From Anas platyrhynchos (taxonomy: Eukaryota > Chordata > Aves > Anseriformes > Anatidae): a stretch of 64,000 nucleotides of DNA. The notes below the pieces were generated by a model that worked only from the letters and a program-made list of their open reading frames with translations, searched no databases and was not told the DNA's origin. The translations under genes were made by a program, and so were the position numbers. Positions within the stretch are counted from its first letter, which is position 1. Each line of letters opens with the position of its first letter. The stretch covers positions 18,437,501-18,501,500 of the forward strand of contig NC_092601.1 in assembly GCF_047663525.1 (NCBI RefSeq), written 5' to 3'. Shown piece after piece: positions 1 through 10,189 of this stretch.

Positions 1-119
1 TCCTCCTCCAGAGCAGTTTTACTTCTTGTCCAGAATTAGACTAAATATTGTTCTAATTTGGGCCAGGGGTAGCAGGATAAACACTTTTTAATACAAACTT
101 AAAAGAAACAGTTGCTTAC
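1..119 (-). other. MEIOB: Start of MEIOB intron after coding exon 10
   Basis: Begins with the GTAAGC donor and runs off the left edge. I see no further exon in these 119 bases; the zinc-ribbon exon must lie outside the window. Confidence 0.8.
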
Positions 120-273
120 CATCTGTTCCGAATAACTTTAGATACATTATCATCAATGTCCAATGTAGAAATGTAGCCATAAATAATGCCAAAGACTGGT
201 TCAAGTTTCCCATCGCTCTGCAAAGCTTTTTCTTTCAGCTGCTTCACAGTATAAACGTTAACTATAGTCTCCA
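120..273 (-). CDS. MEIOB: MEIOB coding exon 10 (last in window)
   Basis: 154 nt, acceptor AATTTTTAG, donor GTAAGC (119). It encodes residues 294-344, including [32 protein letters not shown] and VIRNR, the start of the C-terminal OB domain. It ends with TG, the first two bases of a codon that is Cys in human. Confidence 0.95.
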
Positions 274-3200
274 CTAAAAATTTAAAAGACATGTTTTGTG
301 TCTGAGAAACAAACACCACAGAAAAGCAACAACATAAAAAAGGACCTCAAGGTAGTAAAGAAGAGAGGATTTAATCTAAAGCATCAGAAAAGCCCTGGAC
401 ACCTTCCTGTTGGAGCAAGCTTATGATTACAGGGGGAAAAAAATATCCAGGAAAATCTCATACTTAATCTTTGTATCAACCCAAAATGAGTTGATCGAAA
501 GTTGATCAAAACTTTCCCTCTCCATCTTTCTTACTTATTAAAGCCAGAAAGAACATGTCAGGGCACAAGCTCACATAGTCACGTGAACATATGAACACAC
601 AAAGAACTTGAAATTTCAACTTCACTACAAAACTACACTATCTAGTTCAATAAAATCAAAGTGTTTTAACTTACAGTTAATGGATTCTTTTGATTGCTCC
701 TCCATTTTATCATGCAAAGCTCCTGATTGTGCACTCTCTTTTATGAAGCTGAAGAGAACGTTTGCTTCTGCAGTTTCTTTAAAAAATATATATATATAAG
801 TTGTGAATATATGTAATATGCAAAAACAACAAATATATTGTATAACTTTTTTAATTCTGGTAGCACTGTCATGTCTTGTAGATTTAGCCAAGGGATGCTT
901 TTTTTTTTTTTTTCTTTTACCATTAGTCATACATGGAATATATGAAGGCTGCTTAGATTTTATCTATACATATATATTACTATTTTTATATATATGAAAT
1001 GGAAGCAAAAAACTTGGTCAGTATATAACAGATGAGAAAGAGGGAGCTTTCTGAGGCAAGCTTGTAGAAGAAATTAGATCTCCAATGGATTCATTCATGC
1101 TTTCTAGTCTACAGTGATTACTAATATGTCAATTATGCAATTGTCAGAAGCAATATGTCAATAGCTCTTACCTGGATTAGTTGTAATAATGGTCTTTGAT
1201 ATCACAGTTGCAGTCATACAGTTCCTAAATTTGTCAAAATTTATTCTCACATCTGCTGCAAATATTACTGGGCACAAAATAAAAAATCTGTTACCTTAGA
1301 ATATGCATCACATTAAGAACTACAATAAAAACATAAAGACAAAAACATTATACCTGTTTTTCGTGGGATCCAACTTTGTGCAAGCTGGATAGACTCATTA
1401 TCCCAACTAAATCAAGAGAAAATAGTGGGTCAAAACATTTCTGAAAAATAACTAGAACTGTTAAGTACAAAACAAATAATACAGTTATAATTAAACTGAT
1501 CAAATAGAACAATTCCCTTATTACATGCACATGCAAATGAAATACTGTGTATATCCATGTGCATCTAGTTCACAGCCAGTAGGATGATTTAAGTGTGGTC
1601 CAATACTGTCCCTATATTATCCCATGCCAAACAGGATAAAATAAAAGGGCTATTAGGCTGTTCAAAATGATTAAATGTCACACACACTTGGAAAAATGCT
1701 ACATGCATTTCAAAGTTTTGACTGAAGTAATTTCTAATTAAAGCAAATCAGAAAGAAAGTAGCTGCTTATCATCCGAGCCTTTTCTGTGGGAACAAGCCA
1801 GTTATTCACATCACTAGGCCAGATGTTCAGCCAGCTTTCCAACACTGGAACCTTTGTAAACTGTGGATAAGCCTAGAGTGAGGTCAGTGCTATTCCTATA
1901 TTCCTAAAAATAAAATAAAATAAAATAAAATAAAATAAAATAAAATAAAAAAGCTTGATAAAATCTCTCAAGTAGTTCCTCTAAAGTTTGGATGGCAAGA
2001 ATACTGCCAAAGCACAGCTCTGTTCTGTTTTTCTCAATCCCCGCAAAAAGATTTCAGATATTTACTTTTCATCTACTATTCCTCAGCCACCTGTTCACTG
2101 ATGGCCTCTGAAATATCTTCACTTTAGTGCTGTTGCTCAAGGATTTCCCCAGATCTTTGCCTCTACCTATAACTCCATGCAAGAGCAAAAAGCACTGTTT
2201 AAAGTAAGCACAGGAACTCCACCTAGTCTCTCCTTATGAGGACTCCTAAAGCACACAGCTCTGTATCACTACACACCAGCACTAGACCAACAGTAACAGA
2301 GCTGTTGCACTGCAACCAAACAAGCAAAAAACCACCACCTATCTCCACTCCACTTCTTAATTCTTCTTGGCTCTTCTTGGCTAGCAGTCAGCCATCATAC
2401 AACTAGTCAATACATGTAAGGTTACTCTACTATCTCTGTTTAATATACATTGCTGCCTCATCACAGTTGCTACACAAATAATACATTTAAGAGTACTGTA
2501 AAGAGTATGCATTCTTTATCTACTCTTGTATGAATTTGTGTATTTTAGTAAATTAAAACATTTTACCATATAATTGGAAAAGACGTCTCTGTTTCATCAT
2601 AGAGCTTCACTTCACACCTCTGACCTTTTCTTTTGTCTGAAGTCATAAAATACTTTGGCTCCCCAACCTTTAAAAAGAAAGAGAAGAAGACACTTTTATA
2701 AAAATCCATGTTTTACATATTTGCAAATTATCTACTGCTTGCATATATATGATTTCAAAAAGGCAACTTCTGTAGGACATTTCCATTCCCTTAAATTTCT
2801 CCCTCATGTTGTAGATGAACACTTTAAGTAGACTATATTTCAACTCACTTGAAATGACTGCCAACCTAAACAAACAACACTGATTCCTGGTCACCGAGTC
2901 CCAAAATCAATATTCACACTTAAGTCAATTAAGTTAGCCATGCTAAGTAGAGAAACACTGTGGCACCTTAACTTACTGACATTACAGCTGCAAGCACATT
3001 AAGGATTCTTCCATCAAGGCTTTGTCCATTTGCAATGATGTCACCCAGTGAATAATAATCCTGAGGGTCCTTGACAGGTAGATGCGACAGAGAAAGCAGT
3101 TTGGTGTCCATTTCATAACATGAAAAAGTTTTCACCACTGAATGATTTTCACTGAGCAGTAATTTGTAGCAACTAGGTAGTAGGCACAGAAAAAAAAAAA

Positions 3201-6200
3201 AAAAAACAAGTCACATTTCACTTAACCAACACTAACAGTCTAAAATGTTAATTCAATTCATATGTGAAAAAATTGCTGATTTTCTCCTTTGTTTTCCCAA
3301 ATGATATATATAAATTCCGACTTTTCAATAATTTTTAAATATAATTTTCTAGCTTTCCTCTTACAGAAGATTTATTACTGTGTACTTAATATTTACTTAG
3401 AATTCAAAAGCCAGCTAGCAACATAGAATACATATTTCTAAGCCTTTCAGCTCTTAACAATGACTATAAATAAAATCTGAAATGTCTGTAATCCAGGTAA
3501 TTGAGAGGTTTTGGCATTGTGACATACTAAGACTACTATGGTCTGACTGGATTTGGTAGGAAGTTTTCCAAAGAAAGAGCCCAAGGAGTTTAGGAATGTT
3601 TAAAATGCACTGTTAGCCAACTGAAATAAGGTATAATCAATATATTCTGGATAAATGTATTTTACAGAAATGCAGTCTACAGTTCTTTTCCCAGTGAAGA
3701 TTCTACCTGACATTTGTTGTACTACTTCTTTCTTTTTAGCCAGAAAGTAAGTAGTGAGTGTAACTACTATGGATATACACTTGCTACAAAGCTTAAGAGA
3801 TGAAGAATAAGCAAGAACATAAAACTTCTACCAATCGTATGCTGCTGCAATCAGCTGGCAATTAAAGGAATTATTAACTGTGATCTTACTGGAAAGATCT
3901 ACCAGTCTACACTTTAAATTTACCTAGGAGTTACAGGGTTGAATTTTTCTTCCCTTTCTCCTTCCTTTGACTGGACTAAAGGATTTTCAATTGTAACTGA
4001 AATAAAACATTGACAAGTTATGTTTAAAAACTGCAAACAGATACATATAAAGAAAAGTAGCTTTAAAAATGGTTGCTTCCCAGGTCGGATATAGAAAATA
4101 ACAGATATGTGGTACAACTACTGTTAACTGCTTTCATACTGAAAACAGTGTCTGTCCAGACAGCTCACATTATAGCCAAAGTCCCAAAGGAGTCCTCAAG
4201 ACATTTAATGGAAATAAAATGACTAAGCGTTCTTGTGTGCATACTTTTCATAGGCACGAGTTTCATCCGAACATTCTGATACAGCAATCGTGGGCAGCAG
4301 AGGATTTTAATAACTTAATATACAAGCACAGACTGTAAATAAATACATTGCTGTTGTGTTTTAATGGACAATCATAGTAATACCTAAAAGTAATGAAGAC
4401 AAAAATAAAAAACTGAACTACTTTACAGAGTTTATTTTTCATAATTTGTAAGAACTAAATGTAATGTAAGAGTTTAGATCCATTCAACTATAGGTAAGTT
4501 CTGGGTGGCTGCATTCAGTGGATTTCTATCTGGCCTTTTTGTTTACATATTTATTGGTTTTTGAATTTAAATTCTAGAGATTTTATTCCCTTCCTCTATA
4601 TACTTAACTGAACAATTTGTTTCCAATTAGACTGTTTTCCAAGCCCTCAGAGAAAAATATAGTAAAACCACAAACACATAACACTGAATTACTGGGGAAA
4701 AAAATATACATTCAAACAGAGACATTAAGAAAAAAATTCCAACTTACCACAGTCACCAACTCTAAAGCTTTCTGAAAGCGATCTAATGTACTCTTCTCTG
4801 CCCCAAGAACTAACATTTATAAAATAAGTTGGTGAATCACGAATAGTGAAACCGAAGGTGTATCTTTCAGACCCAATGTCTGCAAAACCAAACAGCACTA
4901 TTAGCATTCAGTAGCACACCTTAGATTCAATCAAGAACATGTGTATAAAATCTGTGTTGGGAGGTTTGGCTGGATTTTGTCATTAAGAACTGCCATCCGC
5001 AATCTGGTGAGTACCACTAGAGGTCAGCAGACTTTTTGGTAAACACATCGGTGTTCATGGATGGGGACAGCTACAATTCCTAAATCGGCTGTACCCCTAA
5101 CATACCATCCACCCACACGTATCACTTAAACACGGGCAGCACCATATAAGCTTACAAATTAAAGAACTGTACAGTACAGCATTCAAAGCAGTCATCCAAC
5201 ACATTAACAAAGGTAACTCATAAATAAGCTATGTACTAGCAAAAATAGTCTAGGTAGGCAGTTTTTAGAGGGCTGTGCCCATGTATGAGAAGACCGAGAT
5301 GACATACACAGCTGCAGATTACAGGCAGTATTACACTTCAGATAGTACTAAGGGGTCTAACTGATTAAAACAAAGGGTTTCCAGCCCTATAGAAGTTCAT
5401 GATTAAGTGGGAGTAAGAAACGCTGCACTCCCTTTTCCCTCACAGCTAATTAACAAGCTTTCCATGGATCATACAGCAGCCTGCAACATGTTATTTTCAA
5501 ATTATCAGTAACAACTCTGGAGCCATCTGCATACAGTAAGCGCAACCTGGCTGTAGTTCCATGGAGGCATCCACGTGAACCACCCCATTTCCCAGCTATG
5601 TAGAATTGCTTCTCATGAGGATGACTTCCCTCCAAAAATTCACCAGGAGCAGGCTCAGTGATGCCAATACCAACAGCATAACTGAGCCCTTCACACAGAG
5701 CTGGAACGACTGTGGCTGGAGGTGCTTCCTAGCACTGTGTTGTCTCTAATCTGTAGGTACATGATCTCAGTTTCCAATTAACAGTGTATTAACAATGTGT
5801 CATTCCCATTTTTTCTTGAGAAATACTAATTTGGTGCTACCCAGACCAGAAATTACTCATTTCGCTCAAGACATCTCCTTAACATTTCTAAGACAGAATG
5901 AATATGAAGAATTGACTCCAGCAGTATTTATAGTACTAGCGTGTTCAAATTGGTACCATCTTCTTCAGACGCTAAAACACTTCCATGATGGAATTTTTTA
6001 AAGTGAATTTTAACTGATAAGGTTTACCCAAACTAATGCTGCTCTCTCCTCTTGTTTCCCATCCCCCACAGTTGTTTTTTTTCATTTCTATTCCATACAC
6101 TTTACACTAAGAGGTCTGTTTACCATTTACATATCGATTTCAGTCATACATGCCAAATTATACCACATAAGAAAATGAAGTAAAAACAGTTAAAAAAAGA

Positions 6201-9104
6201 CTCTACTTTTTCTGTCTGGAAAGCCTCTGACATCTGTTTTCCCAATAACCACACCGATTACATTCTAAAAAATAAAAAGATTATAGAATACAAGTATTAA
6301 ACACAGATGTATACGATGAATTAGATTTCATGGACTTGTACTCTACTGATGATAATAAACATATTTCTGACTGGTAATCATTTTAATCTATTTATTCCAC
6401 ATTACCATATGAACTAAGGACTACAACATAAACATACAATTTTACTTTAAAAAATGTGACTGAAAATATTAAAAGAAATACATCTGTTTCTGTTTGTAAA
6501 GACAATGAGAGGACAAAAGTTCAACCCAAAACATTTATAATTTTGTCTGTTTACAGCATCCTCTCCTCAGGTAGGTAGTGATGTTGTTGTTGATGTAGAA
6601 TAATATATAATATGCATTATAATATATATCTATGTGGTATTAAAAAAAAAATATCTCCTCAGCATGAGAGAAGAGCACAGCAGTACTAGTTCGGGAATTT
6701 AAGAGGTAAGTAATGCAAGCAGTATGGTAACAAAGACTGGAAGGGTGACTGTCACTGCAACACGGCAGAAAGACAGAGGTCGGTAAGGGACAGTTTAGCA
6801 ATTTAATAATCAACACATGCTGAATTTTCTATCTGTTCACAAAGCAGCACAACCTGACCGACTCCACTACAACTGTACAGTATCTGTACGTGCTCAAAAA
6901 TTAGGTCTCACGTTCCCAGTTTACTCTGAATCACTAGATGGAGCAAGGTAGCTGTGTTATCCTACACTGATGGACATAAACTCGTTAGAAGGATGGATGT
7001 GGAAATAGTGTAACATCTTCCAAAGTTCTTCCAGTCTTTTTATCATAGAGTATTTTCTATCTATCCACAATATGTAATGAATTAGTATTTTTTCTATTTT
7101 TACTTTTGCTTCTTTAAAAAAAAAAATAAATGAAATCAAACTACAACATACCCTGTATCTCACCACTGGTGTGAAGAACTGACATTTAGGATGACTTTTT
7201 ACATAAACTATGCTGATGTAGAACTACAGTTTACAAAAGAGATCTCCACTATCCCTGCTGCAAATTTATTCATTATTCTTATATTAGCAGTAGGGCTGCA
7301 CAGCAAGCTGGCAGAAGGAAGTGATCTGGCTGAAAACTATGGGGGGAGAAAGGGGTTTAAGAACTTTCAGAGATCATTTCCTTGATCGACTTTATTGTGC
7401 AACTACACAAGCATTAGTTTCACCCGAAGAGGAGGAGTGAAACATGCCAGCCACAAGGGAATGGGCTGCACTGCCTTTTTTGGCAGAGCATTGCTTAAGA
7501 CTGCTCAACCAAATCATGAGACTACAGCATTACAACACTGCAAGCTTCATAGACTTTTAAAAAAAGTCTTTTTCACTTTTAAAAAATAAACTCCAAAGTA
7601 AAAAACTATGACATTTCGGTACTTTGAATGCAAAGAGGTCAGCTGTTTTAGACTGGTCAGTATGTGTTTAGGAGGTTATCACCAGATACTGGTGAGTTAT
7701 TGTAAAGAAGGTTGTTGTGGTTTTTTATTATTATTAACATCTGCTAATTGCAATGCTCAAAATTAGTTTTATTTGTAAAATAAAATCTTTTAACAATCTA
7801 AGTGAACCAGTTTATTGTGAGTAACTGTGAGTGACGGATCACCTTTGCTGGAGACCAGGAGTTCATAAAAAGTTAGAAAAAAACATGTGATTTCTCCTTC
7901 ATATGTTTAACATAAATGAGAAAAAAAAAATGGTAAACTGTGCCCCTCTAAACAAAAAGCTGTGACAACAGGAAAACTTGTTTTCAGCTCCTCACAATGC
8001 ATCAGGTTTTCCGTGGGGGATACAGCTCTGCAAACGTGCATCTACTTTTTCCTACGTGGAGAGATGCAGCTGTAGCAGGGCACTGCAGCTCAGCTGGTAG
8101 TGCATCCATGTGGAAATGCAGCTTCTCTGTTCTGTTCTCCAGGCACCAACTTCCAGCAGCACCAAACATTTAAAGACACGTTATCACTGGTAGGCTACAG
8201 AGAGTGATGGGTAGGAAATAATGAAGAGAGAGCTAAGTAGCCTTCTCCCTCTTGTATTAAAACAATCTTGGATACCAAAGAATGAAAAACTGGGTCCTCA
8301 GACTTTCTATTTTTAATTCAATCATCTAAAACCCAAAGGAGAAAAACATTGAGTTACACTGCACACCTTTTTGTTCAACGCTGACTAGTGAATACAAAAC
8401 TCTGCTGTTTGCTAAGTTCACTTTTCGGTTCATCCTACTCTCTCGTACTCCCCCAAGCAAAGATCTTAGCTCCTTAATAGCCTGACAAGCACAAAACCTG
8501 CTTTTTGTTCTAAAGAAACAGAAACAAACCCATTTCATGTGTAATTGTGAGATTTTTTATCTAGTTAAAGGACCATACCATTCAACAAGACTTTTGTTTG
8601 AATAATTAAGGACTACATTATTTAGTGGGATTGAGCACACAAGTAAAAATTGCAGGACCAGGCCTTATGTTCATAGCTTGTTGTAAAAGACTATTGTAGG
8701 TTACAGATGTATTGTGACTACATAATGCTGACTCTGAACATGCCTTTACTAATTCAGCATCCATTTAAAACATTACAAAGAAACCTCTGATACTTTCAGA
8801 CATTGAATTGTCCAGTCAATATCTGTAGTTGTAGTATCCACATATTATGGACAACAACAGCATCAATTTTCATTTTCCTGGTTTATGCACAAAGAAAGTA
8901 GGGTACTTTATATCTAACAATTATACTAATGCTATTAGTATCTAAATACATGTCAATTACATAATTTTGCAGAAATGTAATACAGCCATATACAATTTCA
9001 CTTGAGAACAAAAGTACTATGTCACTGAGACTTACAGGACGAGCAAGATTTGGATGCAGATCTGAAAGTGCAACAAAGTCCCGTGTTGAACTGTAATAAG
9101 CCAT
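120..9104 (-). CDS. MEIOB: MEIOB, meiosis-specific OB-fold ssDNA-binding protein (10 coding exons, 3' part beyond window)
   Basis: Seen: ten minus-strand exons (9104-9036, 6264-6207, 4879-4748, 3996-3924, 3172-2977, 2667-2567, 1406-1354, 1267-1172, 776-675, 273-120), each with AG acceptor and GT donor. Their phases join without a stop for 1034 nt (344 codons plus 2 nt). The product matches the vertebrate MEIOB I remember along its whole length, for example [16 protein letters not shown] (44-59), SFRVGDC (80-86), CWDNES and IVNVYTV; numbering agrees with human at least to residue 87. Known of the family: an RPA1-like protein that works with SPATA22 on single-stranded DNA at meiotic double-strand breaks and is needed for crossover repair and fertility. 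Asn64, whose change to Ile has been linked to human azoospermia, is present. Exon 10 ends inside the codon that is the first Cys of the zinc-ribbon-like CxxC region in human, so that region and the C-terminal end are outside the window. Start chosen because [10 protein letters not shown] aligns with the family N-terminus and lies 4 nt after an acceptor. Confidence 0.96.
675..776 (-). CDS. MEIOB: MEIOB coding exon 9
   Basis: 102 nt, acceptor TTTTTTAAAG preceded by a (TA)6 run, donor GTAAGT (674). It encodes [16 protein letters not shown] through EEQSKESIN (260-293), the linker before the C-terminal OB domain and the least conserved exon compared with human. Confidence 0.92.
1172..1267 (-). CDS. 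MEIOB: MEIOB coding exon 8
   Basis: 96 nt, acceptor TGTGCCCAG, donor GTAAGA (1171). It encodes residues 228-259, including [29 protein letters not shown], the end of the central OB fold, and the first base of codon 260. Confidence 0.95.
1354..1406 (-). CDS. MEIOB: MEIOB coding exon 7
   Basis: 53 nt, acceptor TTGATTTAG, donor GTATAA (1353). It encodes [17 protein letters not shown] (211-227). It is short, and the intron after it is only 86 bp (1268-1353). Confidence 0.93.
1911..1950 (+). repeat. (TAAAA)8 microsatellite
   Basis: Eight uninterrupted TAAAA units, preceded by an imperfect unit, within the MEIOB intron that precedes coding exon 7. Read on the gene's strand it is (TTTTA)n. Such tracts are often length-polymorphic. 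Confidence 0.95.
2567..2667 (-). CDS. MEIOB: MEIOB coding exon 6
   Basis: 101 nt, acceptor TTTTTAAAG, donor GTAAAA (2566). It encodes [20 protein letters not shown] and 13 more residues to Ile209, then two bases of Cys210. It belongs to the central OB fold. The donor lacks G at +5, so it is weaker than average. Confidence 0.94.
2977..3172 (-). CDS. MEIOB: MEIOB coding exon 5
   Basis: 196 nt, acceptor ACTACCTAG, donor GTAAGT (2976). It encodes residues 111 (last base) to 176, including [26 protein letters not shown] and [10 protein letters not shown]. The last part begins the central OB domain used for single-strand DNA binding in mouse and human MEIOB. Confidence 0.95.
3924..3996 (-). CDS. 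MEIOB: MEIOB coding exon 4
   Basis: 73 nt, acceptor TTATTTCAG, donor GTAAAT (3923). It encodes [20 protein letters not shown] and three further residues (to 110), an acidic/basic linker of the family, ending with two bases of Ser111. Confidence 0.94.
4748..4879 (-). CDS. MEIOB: MEIOB coding exon 3
   Basis: 132 nt, acceptor TTTTGCAG, donor GTAAGT (4747). It encodes residues 43-86 and the first base of Val87, including [15 protein letters not shown] and SFRVGDC. This is the best conserved part of the N-terminal OB fold and holds Asn64, the residue affected in a reported human infertility allele. Confidence 0.95.
4880..6206 (-). other. MEIOB: MEIOB intron between coding exons 2 and 3
   Basis: 1327 bp, AT-rich. 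Short open frames occur but none has family similarity or splice context. Nothing else is recognised. Confidence 0.65.
6207..6264 (-). CDS. MEIOB: MEIOB coding exon 2
   Basis: 58 nt, from acceptor TTTTTTAG to donor GTAGAG (6206). It encodes [19 protein letters not shown] (residues 24-42) plus the first base of Asn43. This is the first beta strands of the N-terminal OB-like region and is highly like human. The donor is slightly weak. Confidence 0.93.
6265..9035 (-). other. MEIOB: MEIOB intron between coding exons 1 and 2
   Basis: 2771 bp, the longest MEIOB intron in view, AT-rich, with an (AT)-rich low-complexity patch near 6600-6650. No gene or repeat family is recognised. Confidence 0.65.
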
Positions 9105-9108
9105 TTAT
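9036..9108 (-). CDS. MEIOB: MEIOB coding exon 1 (with 4 nt of 5'UTR)
   Basis: An acceptor (ATTACAG, AG at 9110-9109) is followed by ATAA and then the ATG at 9104. The exon encodes residues 1-23, [20 protein letters not shown] and three more, and ends in phase 0 at a GTAAGT donor (9035). The acceptor just before the ATG means that the rest of the 5'UTR comes from an upstream non-coding exon. Confidence 0.9.
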
Positions 9109-9966
9109 CTGTAATTTGAGAAAATTAATTTAGATTTTAAAAAGATCTAAACAAATCACTTAAAACTATTCATAAGGAGAACAACAAGCAATTTTTAACA
9201 AAAATGTTTTGACCCAAATAGCATGTCTTCAATAAAAGCATTTCAAGCCATCTAAATTAGAAAATTCTTTATTATTTGTATTCGGTTATGTAATAGTCAT
9301 GAGCTTTACTATGTTATCTGTGCTTCTCAAACAAGTGCTTGGTTGGTTGGTAGTTGTTGTTTCTGTAAAGCATTCAATATCTCCATTAGCACAGGCCTTG
9401 AAGAAATATTTACTCTCCTTCTCCAGTCTGGGAAAAAGATACTCCAAATTTGCTATATAAAAACTACTTAAGTGTGGCTCTCAAACCTGCTCCCATCTCA
9501 TTACCTGGAAGAACGTATGTACACTTACTAGGAAAGTCAACTATCCCTCCAAGGCACGTCAATATCCTTGTCTCAGTTAAATATTGTTAAATGATGTACC
9601 TCACACCACAACTGAATCAGGTGAGAGACAACAACACATGGATCAAAGCACTAGCAGAGAGGCTATTAAAGATTTAAAGTGCTCCAGGCCCCGAACAGGG
9701 AAGAGCAGTATCCAGTTGTACCAGTCGTTTATCCTCTCCGTTTATCCTCTCCTCGGAGGCACGAGCTCAGCTCCTGTTGTCAGCGGAGGGAACCTGCTCT
9801 TCGCGCCTGCTCAGCACCACCCAGGATCAGACCCTCTTCTGAGGAAAAGGAGAAGACAGAAGACAATATTTAAAACCACTGAAACCTTAAGCACTGTCAT
9901 GCCATCCCAAACTGGTGTCTGGCAGCAGGCACCCTCAAAGCCTGACACCACAGAGATTTTTCTCAC
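9109..9966 (-). other. MEIOB: Candidate MEIOB 5'UTR intron
   Basis: Bounded by the firm acceptor at 9110-9109 and a candidate donor GTGAGA whose GT is at 9966-9965. The acceptor is supported by its distance of 4 nt to the ATG; the donor is only one plausible choice in the promoter-proximal DNA. Confidence 0.45.
9726..9751 (+). repeat. Perfect 13-bp tandem duplication
   Basis: CGTTTATCCTCTC occurs twice head to tail. Read on the minus strand each copy has a GGATAA core (GATA-like). It sits in the candidate MEIOB 5'UTR intron. Confidence 0.9.
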
Positions 9967-10050
9967 CGCCGTCCCTCCAGCTGCCGAGAGGGAAATGGGA
10001 CCAGGAGGGGACTGAGACACAAAATGGCGGCGGGCGCCATGGGCGGGAAA
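9967..10050 (-). promoter_or_regulatory. MEIOB: Candidate MEIOB promoter and non-coding first exon
   Basis: A short GC-rich, CpG-containing patch in AT-rich surroundings, placed where the first exon should be. It contains AAAATGGCGGC (10021-10031), a close match to the YY1 consensus, and GGGCGGGAAA (10041-10050), a close match to an E2F site (TTTCCCGCC on the minus strand). No TATA box. E2F6/MGA (PRC1.6) binding at such sites is an established way to silence germline genes in somatic cells; use of this site here is inferred. The start site is not determined and could serve both strands. Confidence 0.5.
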
Positions 10051-10189
10051 AGGCCTTTGCGCCCCTCCATGTGTGACCGAGCCTAACCAGCCCCGGGCCT
10101 CAGGGAACAGCTGCCAAAAACAAACAAACAAAACAAAACTGAGAAATTTGAAGTCTCTGGGTGAATGGTTTAACCTGCCGGAGCAGTGG

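Larger units (their letters stand above)
274..4747 (-). other. MEIOB: MEIOB introns between coding exons 3 and 10
   Basis: Seven introns of 86 to 1160 bp, AT-rich, all GT-AG. The intron at 1407-2566 carries a pentanucleotide microsatellite; that at 3173-3923 contains a run of 18 A near 3189. I see no nested gene or mobile element in them. Confidence 0.7.
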
